From: Thermoactinomyces daqus
Lineage (GTDB): Bacteria > Bacillota > Bacilli > Thermoactinomycetales > Thermoactinomycetaceae
NCBI RefSeq assembly: GCF_000763315.1
Contig: NZ_JPST01000019.1
Span: forward strand, 24,781 to 88,780
DNA: 64,000 nucleotides
Direction of reading: 5' to 3'
Shown: positions 55,170 to 64,000 of the stretch, in pieces
How positions within the stretch are numbered: position 1 is the first letter of the stretch
Layout: the number at the start of each line of letters is the position of its first letter
The notes under the pieces: generated by a model
Databases searched by the model: none
Told to the model about the DNA's origin: nothing
The model's input: only the letters and a program-made list of their open reading frames with translations
Made by a program: the position numbers and the translations under genes

Positions 55170-57173
55170 TTGAAAAATATCGAACAACTGGCGATTAATA
55201 CTATTCGCATGCTGTCAATCGATCAAGTGGAAAAAGCCAATTCAGGCCACCCCGGATTGCCGATGGGCGCCGCGCCGATGGCCTATGAATTATGGGCAAA
55301 ACACATGAACCACAATCCGGCGAATCCCAACTGGTTTAATCGTGACCGCTTCGTTTTGTCAGCAGGGCACGGTTCTGCTTTACTATACAGCTTGTTGCAT
55401 TTGTTTGGCTATCCTTTGTCCATGGATGATCTTAAAAGTTTCCGCCAATGGGGCAGCCTGACACCGGGACATCCGGAAGTAAAACATACACCTGGGGTGG
55501 AAGCGACGACAGGGCCGCTCGGACAGGGGATTTCCATGGCGGTCGGCATGGCGATGGCCGAAGCGCATCTCGCCGCGAAATTTAACCGCGAGGGATTGGA
55601 CGTCATCGACCATTATACTTATGTTCTTTGCAGCGACGGGGATCTGATGGAAGGCGTATCCGCCGAAGCCAGTTCGCTCGCCGGACACCTTCGTCTGGGA
55701 AAACTGATCGCTCTGTACGACTCCAATGACATTTCCCTGGACGGCGAATTGGCTCATTCCTTTACGGAAAGTGTACAAAAACGGTATGAATCTTACGGAT
55801 GGCAATACCTGCGCGTGGAAGACGGCAATGACATCGAAGCGATCGGACGGGCGATTGAAGAGGCAAAACAAGAGCCGAACCGCCCGACCCTGATCGAGAT
55901 CCGTACTGTGATCGGTTACGGCAGCCCGAACCGTGCCGGCACCTCGGAAGCGCATGGGAAGCCGCTTGGGCAGGAAGAAGTTGCCGGCGTAAGAAAAGCG
56001 TACAACTGGCCTTCCGAAGAGCCGTTCCATGTTCCGGCCGAAGTGCGGCAACACTTTGCCGATATTCAGTCCCGTTTGGCTGAAAAAGAGGGAGCATGGC
56101 AGGATTTGATGAAGCAGTATGAAGAGCGCTATCCGGATCTGGCCAGAGAATTGCACCGGGCCATTCGCGGTGAATTGCCGGAAGGATGGGAGCAAAGCCT
56201 GCCGAAGTTCAACACCGGCGATAAACCGATAGCCACACGGGCGGCGTCCGGAGCGGTTTTGCAGGCTCTGGCAAAAAGCGTTCCGGCGCTGGTTGGCGGA
56301 TCAGCTGACCTCGCTTCGTCCAATAACACCTTGATGAAAGAGGAAGGCACATTCCACGCTGAAGATTACAGCGGCCGGAATATCTGGTTCGGTGTGCGTG
56401 AGCACGGAATGGGGGCAGCCCTCAACGGAATGCTGCTGCACGGTGGTGTGCGCGCATACGGCGGAACGTTCCTCGTGTTCTCCGATTATTTGCGTCCGGC
56501 GATTCGTTTGGCCGCTCTTTCCAAACTGCCGGCTGTCTATGTCTTCACCCATGACAGCATTGCCGTGGGCGAAGATGGCCCGACTCACGAACCGATCGAA
56601 CAGGTTCCGTCGCTGCGCCTGATCCCGGGATTGCGAGTGATTCGTCCGGCGGACGCCAACGAAACGGCTGCTGCTTGGCAATACGCCCTCTCCCAGACGG
56701 AACATCCGGTCGTTCTGGCACTGACTCGGCAAAATCTCCCCATTTTGCCCGGTACCGTAGGCAAGGATAAAGAGATCATCGAGAAAGGCGCTTATGTCGT
56801 ATCCGAAGCGCAAGGCGGACAGCCTCAAGCGATCATCATCGCCACCGGATCAGAAGTCAGCCTGGCGGTGGAGGCTCAGGCCAAACTGCAGGAAAAAGGC
56901 ATTGCGGTGCGGGTTGTCAGCATGCCTTGCCGCGAGCAGTTTGAGGCGCAACCGAAAGAGTATCGCGATTCGATCCTGCCGCCGTCCGTCAGGGCCCGTG
57001 TCGCCGTGGAAGCAGCGCATCCGGCCGGCTGGGATCGCTATGTCGGTGATCAGGGAAGCGTGATCGGCATTGATCATTTCGGCGCATCGGCACCAGGCGG
57101 ATTGGTTATGGAGAAATTCGGCTTTAACGTGGACAATGTGGTAAAACATGTCGAAGAAGTCTTGAAGGGTTAA
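55170..57173 (+). CDS. tkt: Transketolase
   Basis: The 667-residue thiamine-diphosphate enzyme moves two-carbon units in the pentose phosphate pathway. It has [18 protein letters not shown], the ThDP/metal site [18 protein letters not shown] (read here as [11 protein letters not shown]) and a pyrimidine-domain [16 protein letters not shown] with [12 protein letters not shown]. It starts at TTG 55170 with AAGGGGGAACC ahead. It is monocistronic. Confidence 0.97.
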   Translation: MKNIEQLAINTIRMLSIDQVEKANSGHPGLPMGAAPMAYELWAKHMNHNPANPNWFNRDRFVLSAGHGSALLYSLLHLFGYPLSMDDLKSFRQWGSLTPGHPEVKHTPGVEATTGPLGQGISMAVGMAMAEAHLAAKFNREGLDVIDHYTYVLCSDGDLMEGVSAEASSLAGHLRLGKLIALYDSNDISLDGELAHSFTESVQKRYESYGWQYLRVEDGNDIEAIGRAIEEAKQEPNRPTLIEIRTVIGYGSPNRAGTSEAHGKPLGQEEVAGVRKAYNWPSEEPFHVPAEVRQHFADIQSRLAEKEGAWQDLMKQYEERYPDLARELHRAIRGELPEGWEQSLPKFNTGDKPIATRAASGAVLQALAKSVPALVGGSADLASSNNTLMKEEGTFHAEDYSGRNIWFGVREHGMGAALNGMLLHGGVRAYGGTFLVFSDYLRPAIRLAALSKLPAVYVFTHDSIAVGEDGPTHEPIEQVPSLRLIPGLRVIRPADANETAAAWQYALSQTEHPVVLALTRQNLPILPGTVGKDKEIIEKGAYVVSEAQGGQPQAIIIATGSEVSLAVEAQAKLQEKGIAVRVVSMPCREQFEAQPKEYRDSILPPSVRARVAVEAAHPAGWDRYVGDQGSVIGIDHFGASAPGGLVMEKFGFNVDNVVKHVEEVLKG

Positions 57174-57350
57174 AAAGACCTCTGTCACTTCTGACATGAT
57201 CTCCTTAAAGTGGTTAGAGAAAAAACTGTGAAATTACTTTAAGGGGTGCGGAAGTATCAATTGATTTTGCTGTCATTTGCCCAAGAAACGAATTTAGTTT
57301 GCACTTGGTGACAGCAACGCTGTTGTATCTGGAAAGATAAGCAAGAAAAT

Positions 57351-57391
57351 AAATCAACCGACTCCTTGTTCGTTAAGGAGTCGGTTGATTT
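57351..57391. repeat. Perfect 17-base hairpin before the epimerase-like island
   Basis: AAATCAACCGACTCCTT and AAGGAGTCGGTTGATTT pair fully around a 7-base loop. No T run follows. It could be a tkt terminator, a leader attenuator or the scar of a mobile element. Confidence 0.6.
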
Positions 57392-57463
57392 GTATCTAAA
57401 TATGTCTAAACGTACAATTTTTATAAAAATTTCTCAATATTCATTAACCAGAGGAGAAATTTT

Positions 57464-58202
57464 ATGAAAAGGATTTTGATCTTTGGGTCTAGCGGAACTG
57501 TAAGCAAAGCATTAATCAATCAATTGTCATTATTTGGTAACTATATTATTTATGGCACATATAATAAAAACCTCCCTATCCTTCCAAAAGAGAAGTGTTT
57601 TCAACTTGAAATTGGAGATCTAGACAAGCTCGATCAAATATTAGAAGATGTAAAGCCTGATATTACGTTTCTTGCACTAAGAGGCGATTTTGAAAAGCAA
57701 TTAATCTTTCACTGCAGAGTGGCAGAATACCAAAAAGAGCAGGGAGGGCTGATGTACTTTTGTTCTACAACCAATGTCTTTGATGGTTCAATTGACAAAC
57801 CTCATTATGAAGATGATGAAACTGTTGCAGAAAGTTCATATGGACAATATAAATGGAATTGTGAAAAAGAGCTGAAAGAAATCTTGTCTGATCGAGTGGG
57901 GATTTTACGTATTTCTGAAGTATGGGGCAAGAACTCGCCAAGAATGACCAGTCTATTGGAGCAATTGGCTAAAAATCAGGGAATATCAATATATAGTAAT
58001 TTGTATATGAATCGTACTACAGACATTGTATTAGCCAAGCAAATCGTCTATCTGATGAATAAGGGGATGACCGGAACCTACGGCTCTGGGTTATCGGAAT
58101 TTTAAATTAGAAGAGATCAATCTACCTGCAGATTCTTATTTTGCAGTTTTGGCAAAAAATCTAACTATTAAAGAAATTATTAATTACCTCGCTTCAGATT
58201 AA
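57464..58202 (+). pseudogene. NAD-dependent epimerase/dTDP-4-dehydrorhamnose reductase-like, frameshifted
   Basis: The first frame is an extended SDR: GSSGTVSKAL coenzyme motif, MYFCSTTNVFDGS with the catalytic Ser/Thr region and YGQYKWNCEKE with Tyr-xxx-Lys. At the GGG run 58088-58090 the frame shifts. Removing one G continues as GSGYRNFKLEEINLPAD and ends NLTIKEIINYLASD at 58202, for 245 residues. The gene is much more AT-rich than its neighbours and stands alone, suggesting acquisition by transfer. RmlD-like sugar modification is the likely role. Confidence 0.8.
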
Positions 58203-58925
58203 CCAAGAGAAAATGTTGATGTTATGAACAATGATCATGAGAAGCTTCACTAAATCGTTTGTGATCAAGAACGAGCCCGGAATATGCAGATAATAATGTA
58301 TATCGAACTTCTGGCGGATGACGGCGAATTTCACTTATTTTTCCGAAGCATAACGTAATCGGTACTTTCTCAACTTTTTTGCTGGGACTTGTTAAACAGG
58401 TCGTAAGGGAGTTTCAACATACTTAGCTCTTTAAGCTTTTGAATTTCAAGCAGAAGACTTACTCTTCCTTCGAGGGAATTTCATTGGGGGAAGCTGGCAT
58501 TTAACTGAAAGAACTTAAACAAAATTGCAAAATAAGAGCGGATTCAGCTGAAATTGAATAGGCTGACGCCAGTAAAACGGACATCAGCTTTTACCATAAC
58601 CGGGTGATTTTTTCGTGTCTACTTTTTGGCTGAGATCAGGGCCGGATGCTGTTTGTCGGCATCCGCTCTCCGTGGCAGAGATTTTTTGAGGTCTGATCCC
58701 GGCCGGATTCGGGTATGCTATATAAAAATAATGGCATGAAAGTGGGAACGACTCATGTGGCGAATCCAAAAGGAAGACCGAAACCGGGATCAAATGAACT
58801 TGCAGGGAACGGCCGACATTGCGGACAAGTCATACCTTCCCCTTGATTCATGGGAATGGAAGGGCTTTGTCTTCGAGCCCGGCCCGTTTGACAAGAACAA
58901 ATGGAAAAAGCGGTGAAGCAATTGT
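58203..58925. other. Gene-free AT-rich stretch
   Basis: About 720 bases without a gene I can support. A GGATGC...GCATCC hairpin lies near 58643-58663. Short minus-strand open stretches near 58250-58450 look like decayed coding sequence but match nothing I can name. Confidence 0.45.
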
Positions 58926-59303
58926 TCAACCGAGATATTTGGCGGCGGAGACGGCGACAAGTACCCATCCGGCAATAAATGACACACCGCCGATCGGGGT
59001 GATTGCCCCCAGAATTTTCACATTGGACAACACCAAAGCATACAGGCTTCCCGAGAAGAAAACGATTCCCGCAAACAGCAGCCATCCGGCCACAGTGAGC
59101 AGAGTCGCATTTCCGTTCGTTTTGGCCAGCATCAGACCGACTGCAATCAGTGCCAGGCCGTGGATGATGTGATAATGTGCGCCTGTGTTCCATATCTGCA
59201 TCATCTTTTCGCTCACTTTTCCTTCCAGACCGTGTGCGCCAAACGCTCCCAGGGCGATGGCCAGTGCCATGTTGATGCTGCCGAGCATGATCATCAGTTT
59301 CAT
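58926..59303 (-). CDS. DUF423 membrane protein (YwdK-like)
   Basis: The 125-residue protein has four helices and the family signatures NMALAIALGAFGAHGLEGKVSE, WNTGAHYHIIHGLALI and ITPIGGVSFIAGW. The function of DUF423 proteins is not known. ATG 59303 follows GGAGG by 8 bases on the minus strand. Confidence 0.9.
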   Translation of the reverse strand: MKLMIMLGSINMALAIALGAFGAHGLEGKVSEKMMQIWNTGAHYHIIHGLALIAVGLMLAKTNGNATLLTVAGWLLFAGIVFFSGSLYALVLSNVKILGAITPIGGVSFIAGWVLVAVSAAKYLG

Positions 59304-59426
59304 CAGTTGTGCCTCCTTCATTTTAATTCGGACAGGTTTTGTTTAAACTATACCACATGTCAAGCGTCTCTCCTGAGAGAACAGACCTGGACAATCGTGA
59401 AATCTTAATGACATGTTAAAAATTCC

Positions 59427-59455
59427 TTGACAAACGAGGGGCGGGTCTTTAAAAT
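59427..59455 (+). promoter_or_regulatory. Sigma-A promoter of the hisS-aspS operon
   Basis: TTGACA (59427-59432), a 17-base spacer and TAAAAT (59450-59455). It precedes the T-box leader. Confidence 0.85.
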
Positions 59456-59494
59456 GAGTAAACAAATCCGCTAAATGACTTATATTCTTGCCTG

Positions 59495-59762
59495 TGAAGG
59501 GAAAAGTACCCGATTGACGGACAACTAGAGAGGAGAACTCATGGGCTGAAAGGTTCTCTTTGTTACGAATCGGCGAAAGACACCTGGAGGTTCTAACCGA
59601 ACACCGCTCAAGCGGTCAGTAGACTTAGACGTCATCCTGGCGATAACGGGAATCGAGTGGGAAATCGGCTTTGTGTCGTTTTCCAACTAGGGTGGCACCA
59701 CGGGAATCGTTAACCAATCTCTCGTCCCTGACAAACAGAGGTCAGTGGCGGGAGATTTTTTA
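59495..59762 (+). promoter_or_regulatory. T-box riboswitch of hisS-aspS, specifier GAC (Asp)
   Basis: The T-box sequence AGGGTGGCACCACGGG lies at 59689-59704, followed by a terminator (about 59716-59762, CTCTCGTCCCTGAC... with T run). In Stem I the 3' side reads GCGAAAGACACC, matching the GAAA-specifier layout of known T-boxes, so the specifier is GAC (59579-59581). The antiterminator bulge TGGC pairs with a tRNA whose discriminator is G, as in tRNA-Asp. Uncharged tRNA-Asp would allow read-through. Confidence 0.9.
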
Positions 59763-59795
59763 ATTTGTGGAACGAACCGAAAAGGAGGGTTTGCC

Positions 59796-61076
59796 ATGAA
59801 ATTCAAAGCTTCGGCGAAATACCAAATTCCCCGCGGCACCGATGACCTGATGCCTGGTGAGGTGGAGATTTGGCAATGGGCAGAAGCGAAAGCGCGGGAA
59901 ATCTGCCGTTTGTATGACTACAAGGAGATTCGCACCCCGATTTTTGAATACACGGAACTGTTTCAGCGCGGTGTGGGCGAAGCGACCGATATTGTGGAAA
60001 AAGAAATGTATTCGTTTCAGGACCGGGGCAAACGGGACGTTTCATTGAGACCGGAAGGAACAGCGGGGGTTGTACGTTCATTTGTCGAAAAGAAGATTTT
60101 TGCCGAACCGCAGCCAACCAAATGGTATTACATGGGACCGATGTTTCGCTATGAAAATCCGCAGGCGGGAAGGCGGCGCCAGTTTCATCAATTTGGCGTT
60201 GAGGTTTTCGGCAGCTCCGACCCTGCCCTCGATGCGGAAGTGATTTCGCTGGGGATTCATTTTTTTGAGTCGCTCGGTTTAAAAGGAGTCCGGGCGGAGA
60301 TCAACAGCGTTGGTGATCCGGAAGTCCGGGCCGTATACCGGGAAAAGTTGATTGAATACTTTGAGCCGTACAAAGCGGAATTGTCGACGGAAGCACAAGG
60401 GCGGCTCTATAAAAATCCGCTGCGCATTCTCGACAGCAAAGATCCGAAAACGAAAGAGATCGCCCAAGGGGCGCCATCGATTCTCGATCACTTGAATGAA
60501 CCTTCCCGGAAGCATTTTGAGCAGCTGAAACAATACCTGGATATGCTTGGCGTCGAGTACGTCATTAATGACCGCCTCGTGCGCGGACTCGATTATTATA
60601 CACATACCGCTTTTGAATTTATGGTCGATATTCCCGGCGCGCAGGCTTCCACCATCGGAGGCGGCGGCCGCTACAACGGTTTGGTCGAAGAATTTGGCGG
60701 GCCGGAGATGCCGGGCGTCGGCTTTGGCATCGGCCTGGAACGGGTGATGCTGGCGATCGGGGAGCAGAAAGTGGATGTTCCGGTCAAAACGGGACTGGAC
60801 TGCTATCTGGTTACTCTCGGCGATGAAGCGAAGCTCTACGGGGCGAAACTGCTGAACGAGATGCGCCATGCCGGCCTGACTGCCGATCGTGATTACCTTG
60901 ACCGCAAGCTGAAAGCGCAATTTAAGGCAGCCGACCGCTTGCAGGCACGCTTTGTGGCGATCCTGGGTGATGAGGAATTGAAGCAGGGACAGATCAACGT
61001 CAAGCAGTTGGCTACAGGCGAACAGGAAACGGTCAAACTGGAAGAACTCATACCATACCTGAAAGAGAGAAGTTGA
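59796..61076 (+). CDS. hisS: Histidyl-tRNA synthetase
   Basis: The 426-residue class II synthetase shows QIPRGTDDLMP, motif 2 RPEGTAGVVR and MGPMFRYENPQAGRRRQFHQ, and the His-specific LVRGLDYYTHTAFEF and GGGGRYNGLVE. ATG 59796 is preferred because AAAAGGAGGG lies 8 bases upstream; an upstream in-frame start would overlap the T-box terminator. Confidence 0.97.
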   Translation: MKFKASAKYQIPRGTDDLMPGEVEIWQWAEAKAREICRLYDYKEIRTPIFEYTELFQRGVGEATDIVEKEMYSFQDRGKRDVSLRPEGTAGVVRSFVEKKIFAEPQPTKWYYMGPMFRYENPQAGRRRQFHQFGVEVFGSSDPALDAEVISLGIHFFESLGLKGVRAEINSVGDPEVRAVYREKLIEYFEPYKAELSTEAQGRLYKNPLRILDSKDPKTKEIAQGAPSILDHLNEPSRKHFEQLKQYLDMLGVEYVINDRLVRGLDYYTHTAFEFMVDIPGAQASTIGGGGRYNGLVEEFGGPEMPGVGFGIGLERVMLAIGEQKVDVPVKTGLDCYLVTLGDEAKLYGAKLLNEMRHAGLTADRDYLDRKLKAQFKAADRLQARFVAILGDEELKQGQINVKQLATGEQETVKLEELIPYLKERS

Positions 61077-61088
61077 GGAGGGAACAGC

Positions 61089-62864
61089 ATGGATAGCGTC
61101 TTTCGTACACATCAGGCCCGGGAATGCACCAAGGAAAAAATCGGCGAGAGAGTCACCCTGAATGGTTGGGTGCAGAAGAGGCGGGATCTTGGAGGCTTGA
61201 TTTTTCTGGATCTGCGTGATCGCTCCGGCGTTGTGCAAATCGTATTTCAGCCGGAAGTTTCACCGGAAGCTGCGCGTTTGGCAGATCAGTTGCGAAGCGA
61301 ATATGTGGTCTCCATCACCGGGACGATTGCGGCCCGCGATCCGGAAAATGTGAATCCGAAAATGGAGACCGGCGACATTGAAATCATCGGGGAAGAAGTG
61401 CATATTTTTAATCCGGCCAAAACACCGCCGTTCCCGATTCGTGACAACAGCGACGTGGAAGAAGCGGTTCGCCTCAAATACCGCTATATCGACCTGCGAC
61501 GCCCGAAAATGCAGGAGACCATGCTGATCCGCCACCGTGCGATGCAGTCGGTGCGCCGTTTCCTGGATGAGCGGGGCTTTATCGAACTGGAAACCCCGAT
61601 GCTGACGCGCAGCACGCCGGAAGGAGCGCGTGATTATCTCGTTCCCAGCCGGGTACACGAAGGTTCGTTTTACGCATTGCCCCAATCACCGCAACTGTTT
61701 AAGCAATTATTCATGGTGGCGGGGATGGAGCGCTATTTTCAATTTGCCCGCTGTTTCCGCGACGAGGATCTTCGCGCGGACAGGCAGCCGGAATTTACCC
61801 AGATCGACATTGAAACGTCATTTATTCCGCCGGAAACCTTCCTGGCGATGATGGAAGAGATGGTTGCGACATTGTTTAAGGAGACGATCGGAGTCGATGT
61901 GCCCGTTCCGTTCCCGCGCATGTCCTACCGGGAAGCGATTGAGCGATTCGGGTCGGATAAACCGGACCTGCGTTTCGGAATGGAACTGGTGGATTTGTCC
62001 GATGAGCTGCGCGATTCCTCCTTCAAGGTGTTCAGCGGTACCATCCAAAACGGCGGCCAGGTAAAGGCGGTCAATGTAAAGGGATGTGCCGGCTGGAGCC
62101 GCAAGGAAGTGGATCAGTGGGGGAAAACAGCTGAATCGTTGGGCGCAAAGGGATTGGCCTGGCTGTCCTTTAAAGAGGAAGGGGTCAAAGGTTCTGTAGC
62201 CAAGTTCCTCACACCGGAAGAGATCGATGCGATTGCTGGCAAAACCAAAGCGGAAACAGGCGACCTGTTATTCTTCGTCGCCGACCGTCCGCAGACAGTG
62301 GCAAACGTCTTGGGCGAACTGCGTTTGCGCCTTGGAAAAGCATTGAACCTCATTCCCGAAAATGAATATAAATTCGTCTGGATCACCGAGTTTCCGCTGC
62401 TGGAGTATTCGGAGGAAGACGGGCGCTACTATGCGATGCACCACCCGTTTACGATGCCGCTCGAGGAAGATATTCCGCTTCTGGATACAGACCCGGGCAA
62501 AGTGCGGGCGCAGGCGTATGACATGGTGCTGAACGGTTACGAAATCGGCGGGGGAAGCCAACGAATCTACCGGCGCGAAGTACAGGAGAAAATGTTTAAG
62601 GCGCTGGGCATTACAAATGAGGAAGCAAAAGAAAAATTCGGTTTTCTGCTTGAAGCGTTTGAGTATGGCGCTCCGCCGCACGGAGGAATTGCCTTCGGCT
62701 TTGACCGCATCGTGATGCTGCTTGCCGGGCGGAGCAATTTGCGCGAGTGCATCGCTTTCCCGAAAACGGCAAGTGCAACCTGCCTGCTGACAGAGGCCCC
62801 GAGCCCCGTCGATGAAAAGCAGCTGGAGGAATTGCACATTAAAATCAGACAACCGCAAAAATAG
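61089..62864 (+). CDS. aspS: Aspartyl-tRNA synthetase
   Basis: The 591-residue class II enzyme has an N-terminal OB domain ([26 protein letters not shown]), motif 2 [20 protein letters not shown], a bacterial insertion (GAD) domain and motif 3 [13 protein letters not shown]. It is cotranscribed with hisS, 12 bases downstream. Confidence 0.97.
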   Translation: MDSVFRTHQARECTKEKIGERVTLNGWVQKRRDLGGLIFLDLRDRSGVVQIVFQPEVSPEAARLADQLRSEYVVSITGTIAARDPENVNPKMETGDIEIIGEEVHIFNPAKTPPFPIRDNSDVEEAVRLKYRYIDLRRPKMQETMLIRHRAMQSVRRFLDERGFIELETPMLTRSTPEGARDYLVPSRVHEGSFYALPQSPQLFKQLFMVAGMERYFQFARCFRDEDLRADRQPEFTQIDIETSFIPPETFLAMMEEMVATLFKETIGVDVPVPFPRMSYREAIERFGSDKPDLRFGMELVDLSDELRDSSFKVFSGTIQNGGQVKAVNVKGCAGWSRKEVDQWGKTAESLGAKGLAWLSFKEEGVKGSVAKFLTPEEIDAIAGKTKAETGDLLFFVADRPQTVANVLGELRLRLGKALNLIPENEYKFVWITEFPLLEYSEEDGRYYAMHHPFTMPLEEDIPLLDTDPGKVRAQAYDMVLNGYEIGGGSQRIYRREVQEKMFKALGITNEEAKEKFGFLLEAFEYGAPPHGGIAFGFDRIVMLLAGRSNLRECIAFPKTASATCLLTEAPSPVDEKQLEELHIKIRQPQK

Positions 62865-62930
62865 AATTTCCTGTAAAAAGTGGGGGATAGCTTGATCTCC
62901 TTTTAAATATCTGGTAACATATAATCACAA

Positions 62931-63118
62931 AATGAGTCCTGCGATGTGCGTGTCCGCCGGGATGTTTTGAGCCAACACCCGAACGAAAGGGAGTCTGCGT
63001 CATTTGAGCTAACAGAAGCCGCCTTCAGAGCGGAACTGTGAACTCAGGTGCAGGACACCCACCTGCGAGAGCAGGTTCAAAACGAACGGAGCACGGCATA
63101 ACGGGGCTCCTTTTTTTT
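62931..63118 (+). ncRNA. ssrS: 6S RNA (SsrS)
   Basis: A TATAAT (62920-62925) predicts a start near 62932. The transcript carries the 6S-like block GTTTTGAGCCAACACC, GTCCTGC pairing with GCAGGAC, and a GC-rich body. It ends at a GGAGC...GCTCC hairpin with eight T (63088-63118). Its place directly after aspS is that of the Bacillus 6S gene bsrA. 6S RNA binds the sigma-A polymerase holoenzyme. Confidence 0.78.
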
Positions 63119-63135
63119 GCATGAGAATGAACGAC

Positions 63136-63167
63136 ACCTCGGATTCAATGCAATCCGGGGTTTTTTA
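63136..63167 (+). terminator. Second terminator after the 6S RNA
   Basis: CTCGGATT and AATCCGGG pair across CAATGC, followed by six T. Confidence 0.88.
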
Positions 63168-63314
63168 TTTTGTTCCGGGCTTTTTGTCATATTCACGCCT
63201 CCGCCCCCGGCAAACGTATGATAACATGTCAATAGGGACTGATTTTTAAATAGAATAATTTTTCTCCGACAGGGAAAGGTTAAAATGGACATTCATACGA
63301 GGAAGGCGAGTTTA

Positions 63315-63878
63315 ATGATCATCGGTGTGGACATTGACGGAACAATCAAAGATACGCAACGAGCGGCTGTTGAGGTGCATAACCGGGTCTTGAAGCGGAA
63401 TGTGCGCGTTGAGGATGTGAAGGAATTTTATCTGGACAAGGCGTATGGGCTGACGCCAAAAGAAGCGTCCAAATTATGGAGGAAGCTGGAAGAAGAGATT
63501 TACACGCTGGGCCTTCCTTTAAAGAACGCGGCGGAAGTGTTGAACCGCCTGGCGCAAAACGGGCACACCATTTATTTCATCACCGCCCGTCCAGGGATGA
63601 AAAACATTCGGAAAGTGACGGAAGATTGGCTGAAAAAGCACGGCTTCCCATTCAACGGGAAAAACCTAATCATGGGGGCGCAAGATAAAGCAAAAGAGGC
63701 AAAAAAAGTGCAGGTTGACCTCTTCTTTGAAGATGCACCCAATCATCTGCTCAATCTGGTGAAAAACAAGATTCCCACAGTGATTGTCGATGCCGTTTAT
63801 AACCGCGATTTCCCTTATTCTTTGCCGCGGATTACCGACTGGCGGCAGGTGTATGAACTGGTTGAAAAAGGAGTGTAA
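63315..63878 (+). CDS. HAD-superfamily 5'-nucleotidase-like protein
   Basis: The 187-residue protein starts IIGVDIDGTIKDTQ, the HAD nucleophile motif, with YFITARPGMKNI as motif II and a C-terminal LFFEDAPNHLLNLVK as motif IV. It resembles the NT5C/YqfW-type nucleotidases. ATG 63315 has GGAAGG 8 bases upstream; ATG 63285 is a possible alternative with GGGAAAGG ahead. The substrate is unknown. Confidence 0.8.
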   Translation: MIIGVDIDGTIKDTQRAAVEVHNRVLKRNVRVEDVKEFYLDKAYGLTPKEASKLWRKLEEEIYTLGLPLKNAAEVLNRLAQNGHTIYFITARPGMKNIRKVTEDWLKKHGFPFNGKNLIMGAQDKAKEAKKVQVDLFFEDAPNHLLNLVKNKIPTVIVDAVYNRDFPYSLPRITDWRQVYELVEKGV

Positions 63879-63881
63879 TTC

Positions 63882-63915
63882 GGACACCTTAAGGAAAGAG
63901 GTGTCCATTATTTTT
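63882..63915 (+). terminator. Terminator of the nucleotidase-like gene
   Basis: GGACACCT pairs with AGGTGTCC, followed by a T-rich tail. Confidence 0.85.
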
Positions 63916-63925
63916 ATTTAAATTA

Positions 63926-63984
63926 TTCAAAAGATTATTTATATAAAGTATAATATAACCTGGTAAATTGTCGACAGTCGACAA
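63926..63984 (+). promoter_or_regulatory. Promoter with palindromic operator at the right edge
   Basis: TTCAAA and TATAAT (63949-63954) are 17 bases apart. Just downstream, TTGTCGACAGTCGACAA (63968-63984) is a perfect inverted repeat around one base. AAAGGAG follows. The palindrome resembles GntR-family operators. The controlled gene lies beyond the window. Confidence 0.68.
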
Positions 63985-64000
63985 AGGAGCATTCCTGTAA

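Noticed and set aside
58250..58460. Transposase fragment on the minus strand
   Set aside because: The short open stretches look vaguely like a transposase tail, but I could not match them to a family and found no terminal repeats.
59581..59583. CAC (His) as the T-box specifier
   Set aside because: It is shifted by two bases from the GAAA-specifier position, and the TGGC bulge does not match the C discriminator of tRNA-His.

Overview
This 64 kb window is chromosomal DNA from a spore-forming member of the Bacillota. Spore genes (yjcZ-type, prkA, yhbH), strong AAGGAGG ribosome sites, the hisS-aspS-6S RNA order and a c-di-AMP riboswitch ahead of kimA all point to the Bacillales. Thermoactinomycetaceae, Alicyclobacillaceae or a thermophilic Bacillaceae relative would fit, but the sequence alone does not settle the genus. 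The left edge cuts a gene and the right edge stops just before one.

Layout. 1-4.5 kb: a phenylacetate/beta-oxidation type operon (two 3-hydroxyacyl-CoA dehydrogenase proteins, thiolase, aldehyde dehydrogenase, hot-dog thioesterase). 4.7-5.6 kb: three tiny spore-type genes, one of them histidine-rich. 5.9-6.3 kb: tRNA-Leu and two tRNA-Pro. 6.5-10.9 kb: an anaerobic nitrogen-oxide module (NirK copper nitrite reductase, MIP18-type protein, heme-copper-oxidase-like membrane protein, two DUF2249 proteins, a cupin) with three perfect FNR/CRP-type boxes. 11.2-11.4 kb: a three-repeat CRISPR array without cas genes. 11.8-16.7 kb: HAD phosphatase, uracil-DNA glycosylase, an ABC-ATPase, RNase HI and QueG. 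16.9-20.2 kb: an AT-rich ABC exporter operon with two broken permeases. 21-31 kb: ogt, trmL, prkA-yhbH, kptA, kimA and others. 31.5-39.7 kb: a two-component system followed by a glycosyltransferase operon that is decaying or misread. 39.9-51.6 kb: amidase, hydroxyacid dehydrogenase (nonsense), greA, fabF, truncated globin, addB (frameshifted) and addA. 52-64 kb: relA, dtd, tkt, an AT-rich epimerase-like island, T-box/hisS/aspS, 6S RNA, and a phosphatase-like gene.

How the parts work together. Two regulatory layers can be read directly. The three FNR-type boxes each lie about 41.5 bp (one about 43.5) upstream of the start predicted from a -10 element, the class II activator position, so nirK, the DUF2249/membrane operon and the cupin look like one anaerobic regulon. 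The response-regulator gene and the glycosyltransferase operon share TTCAG direct repeats at an exact 11-bp period, with the last repeat 15 bp before the -10, which suggests autoregulation plus control of the envelope operon. The hisS-aspS leader is a T-box whose specifier (GAC) and antiterminator bulge (TGGC) both match tRNA-Asp rather than tRNA-His.

Caution. Seven coding regions carry a lesion: five are single-base frameshifts at short homopolymers and two are in-frame TAG codons. The homopolymer bias means sequencing error must be excluded before calling these genes dead.
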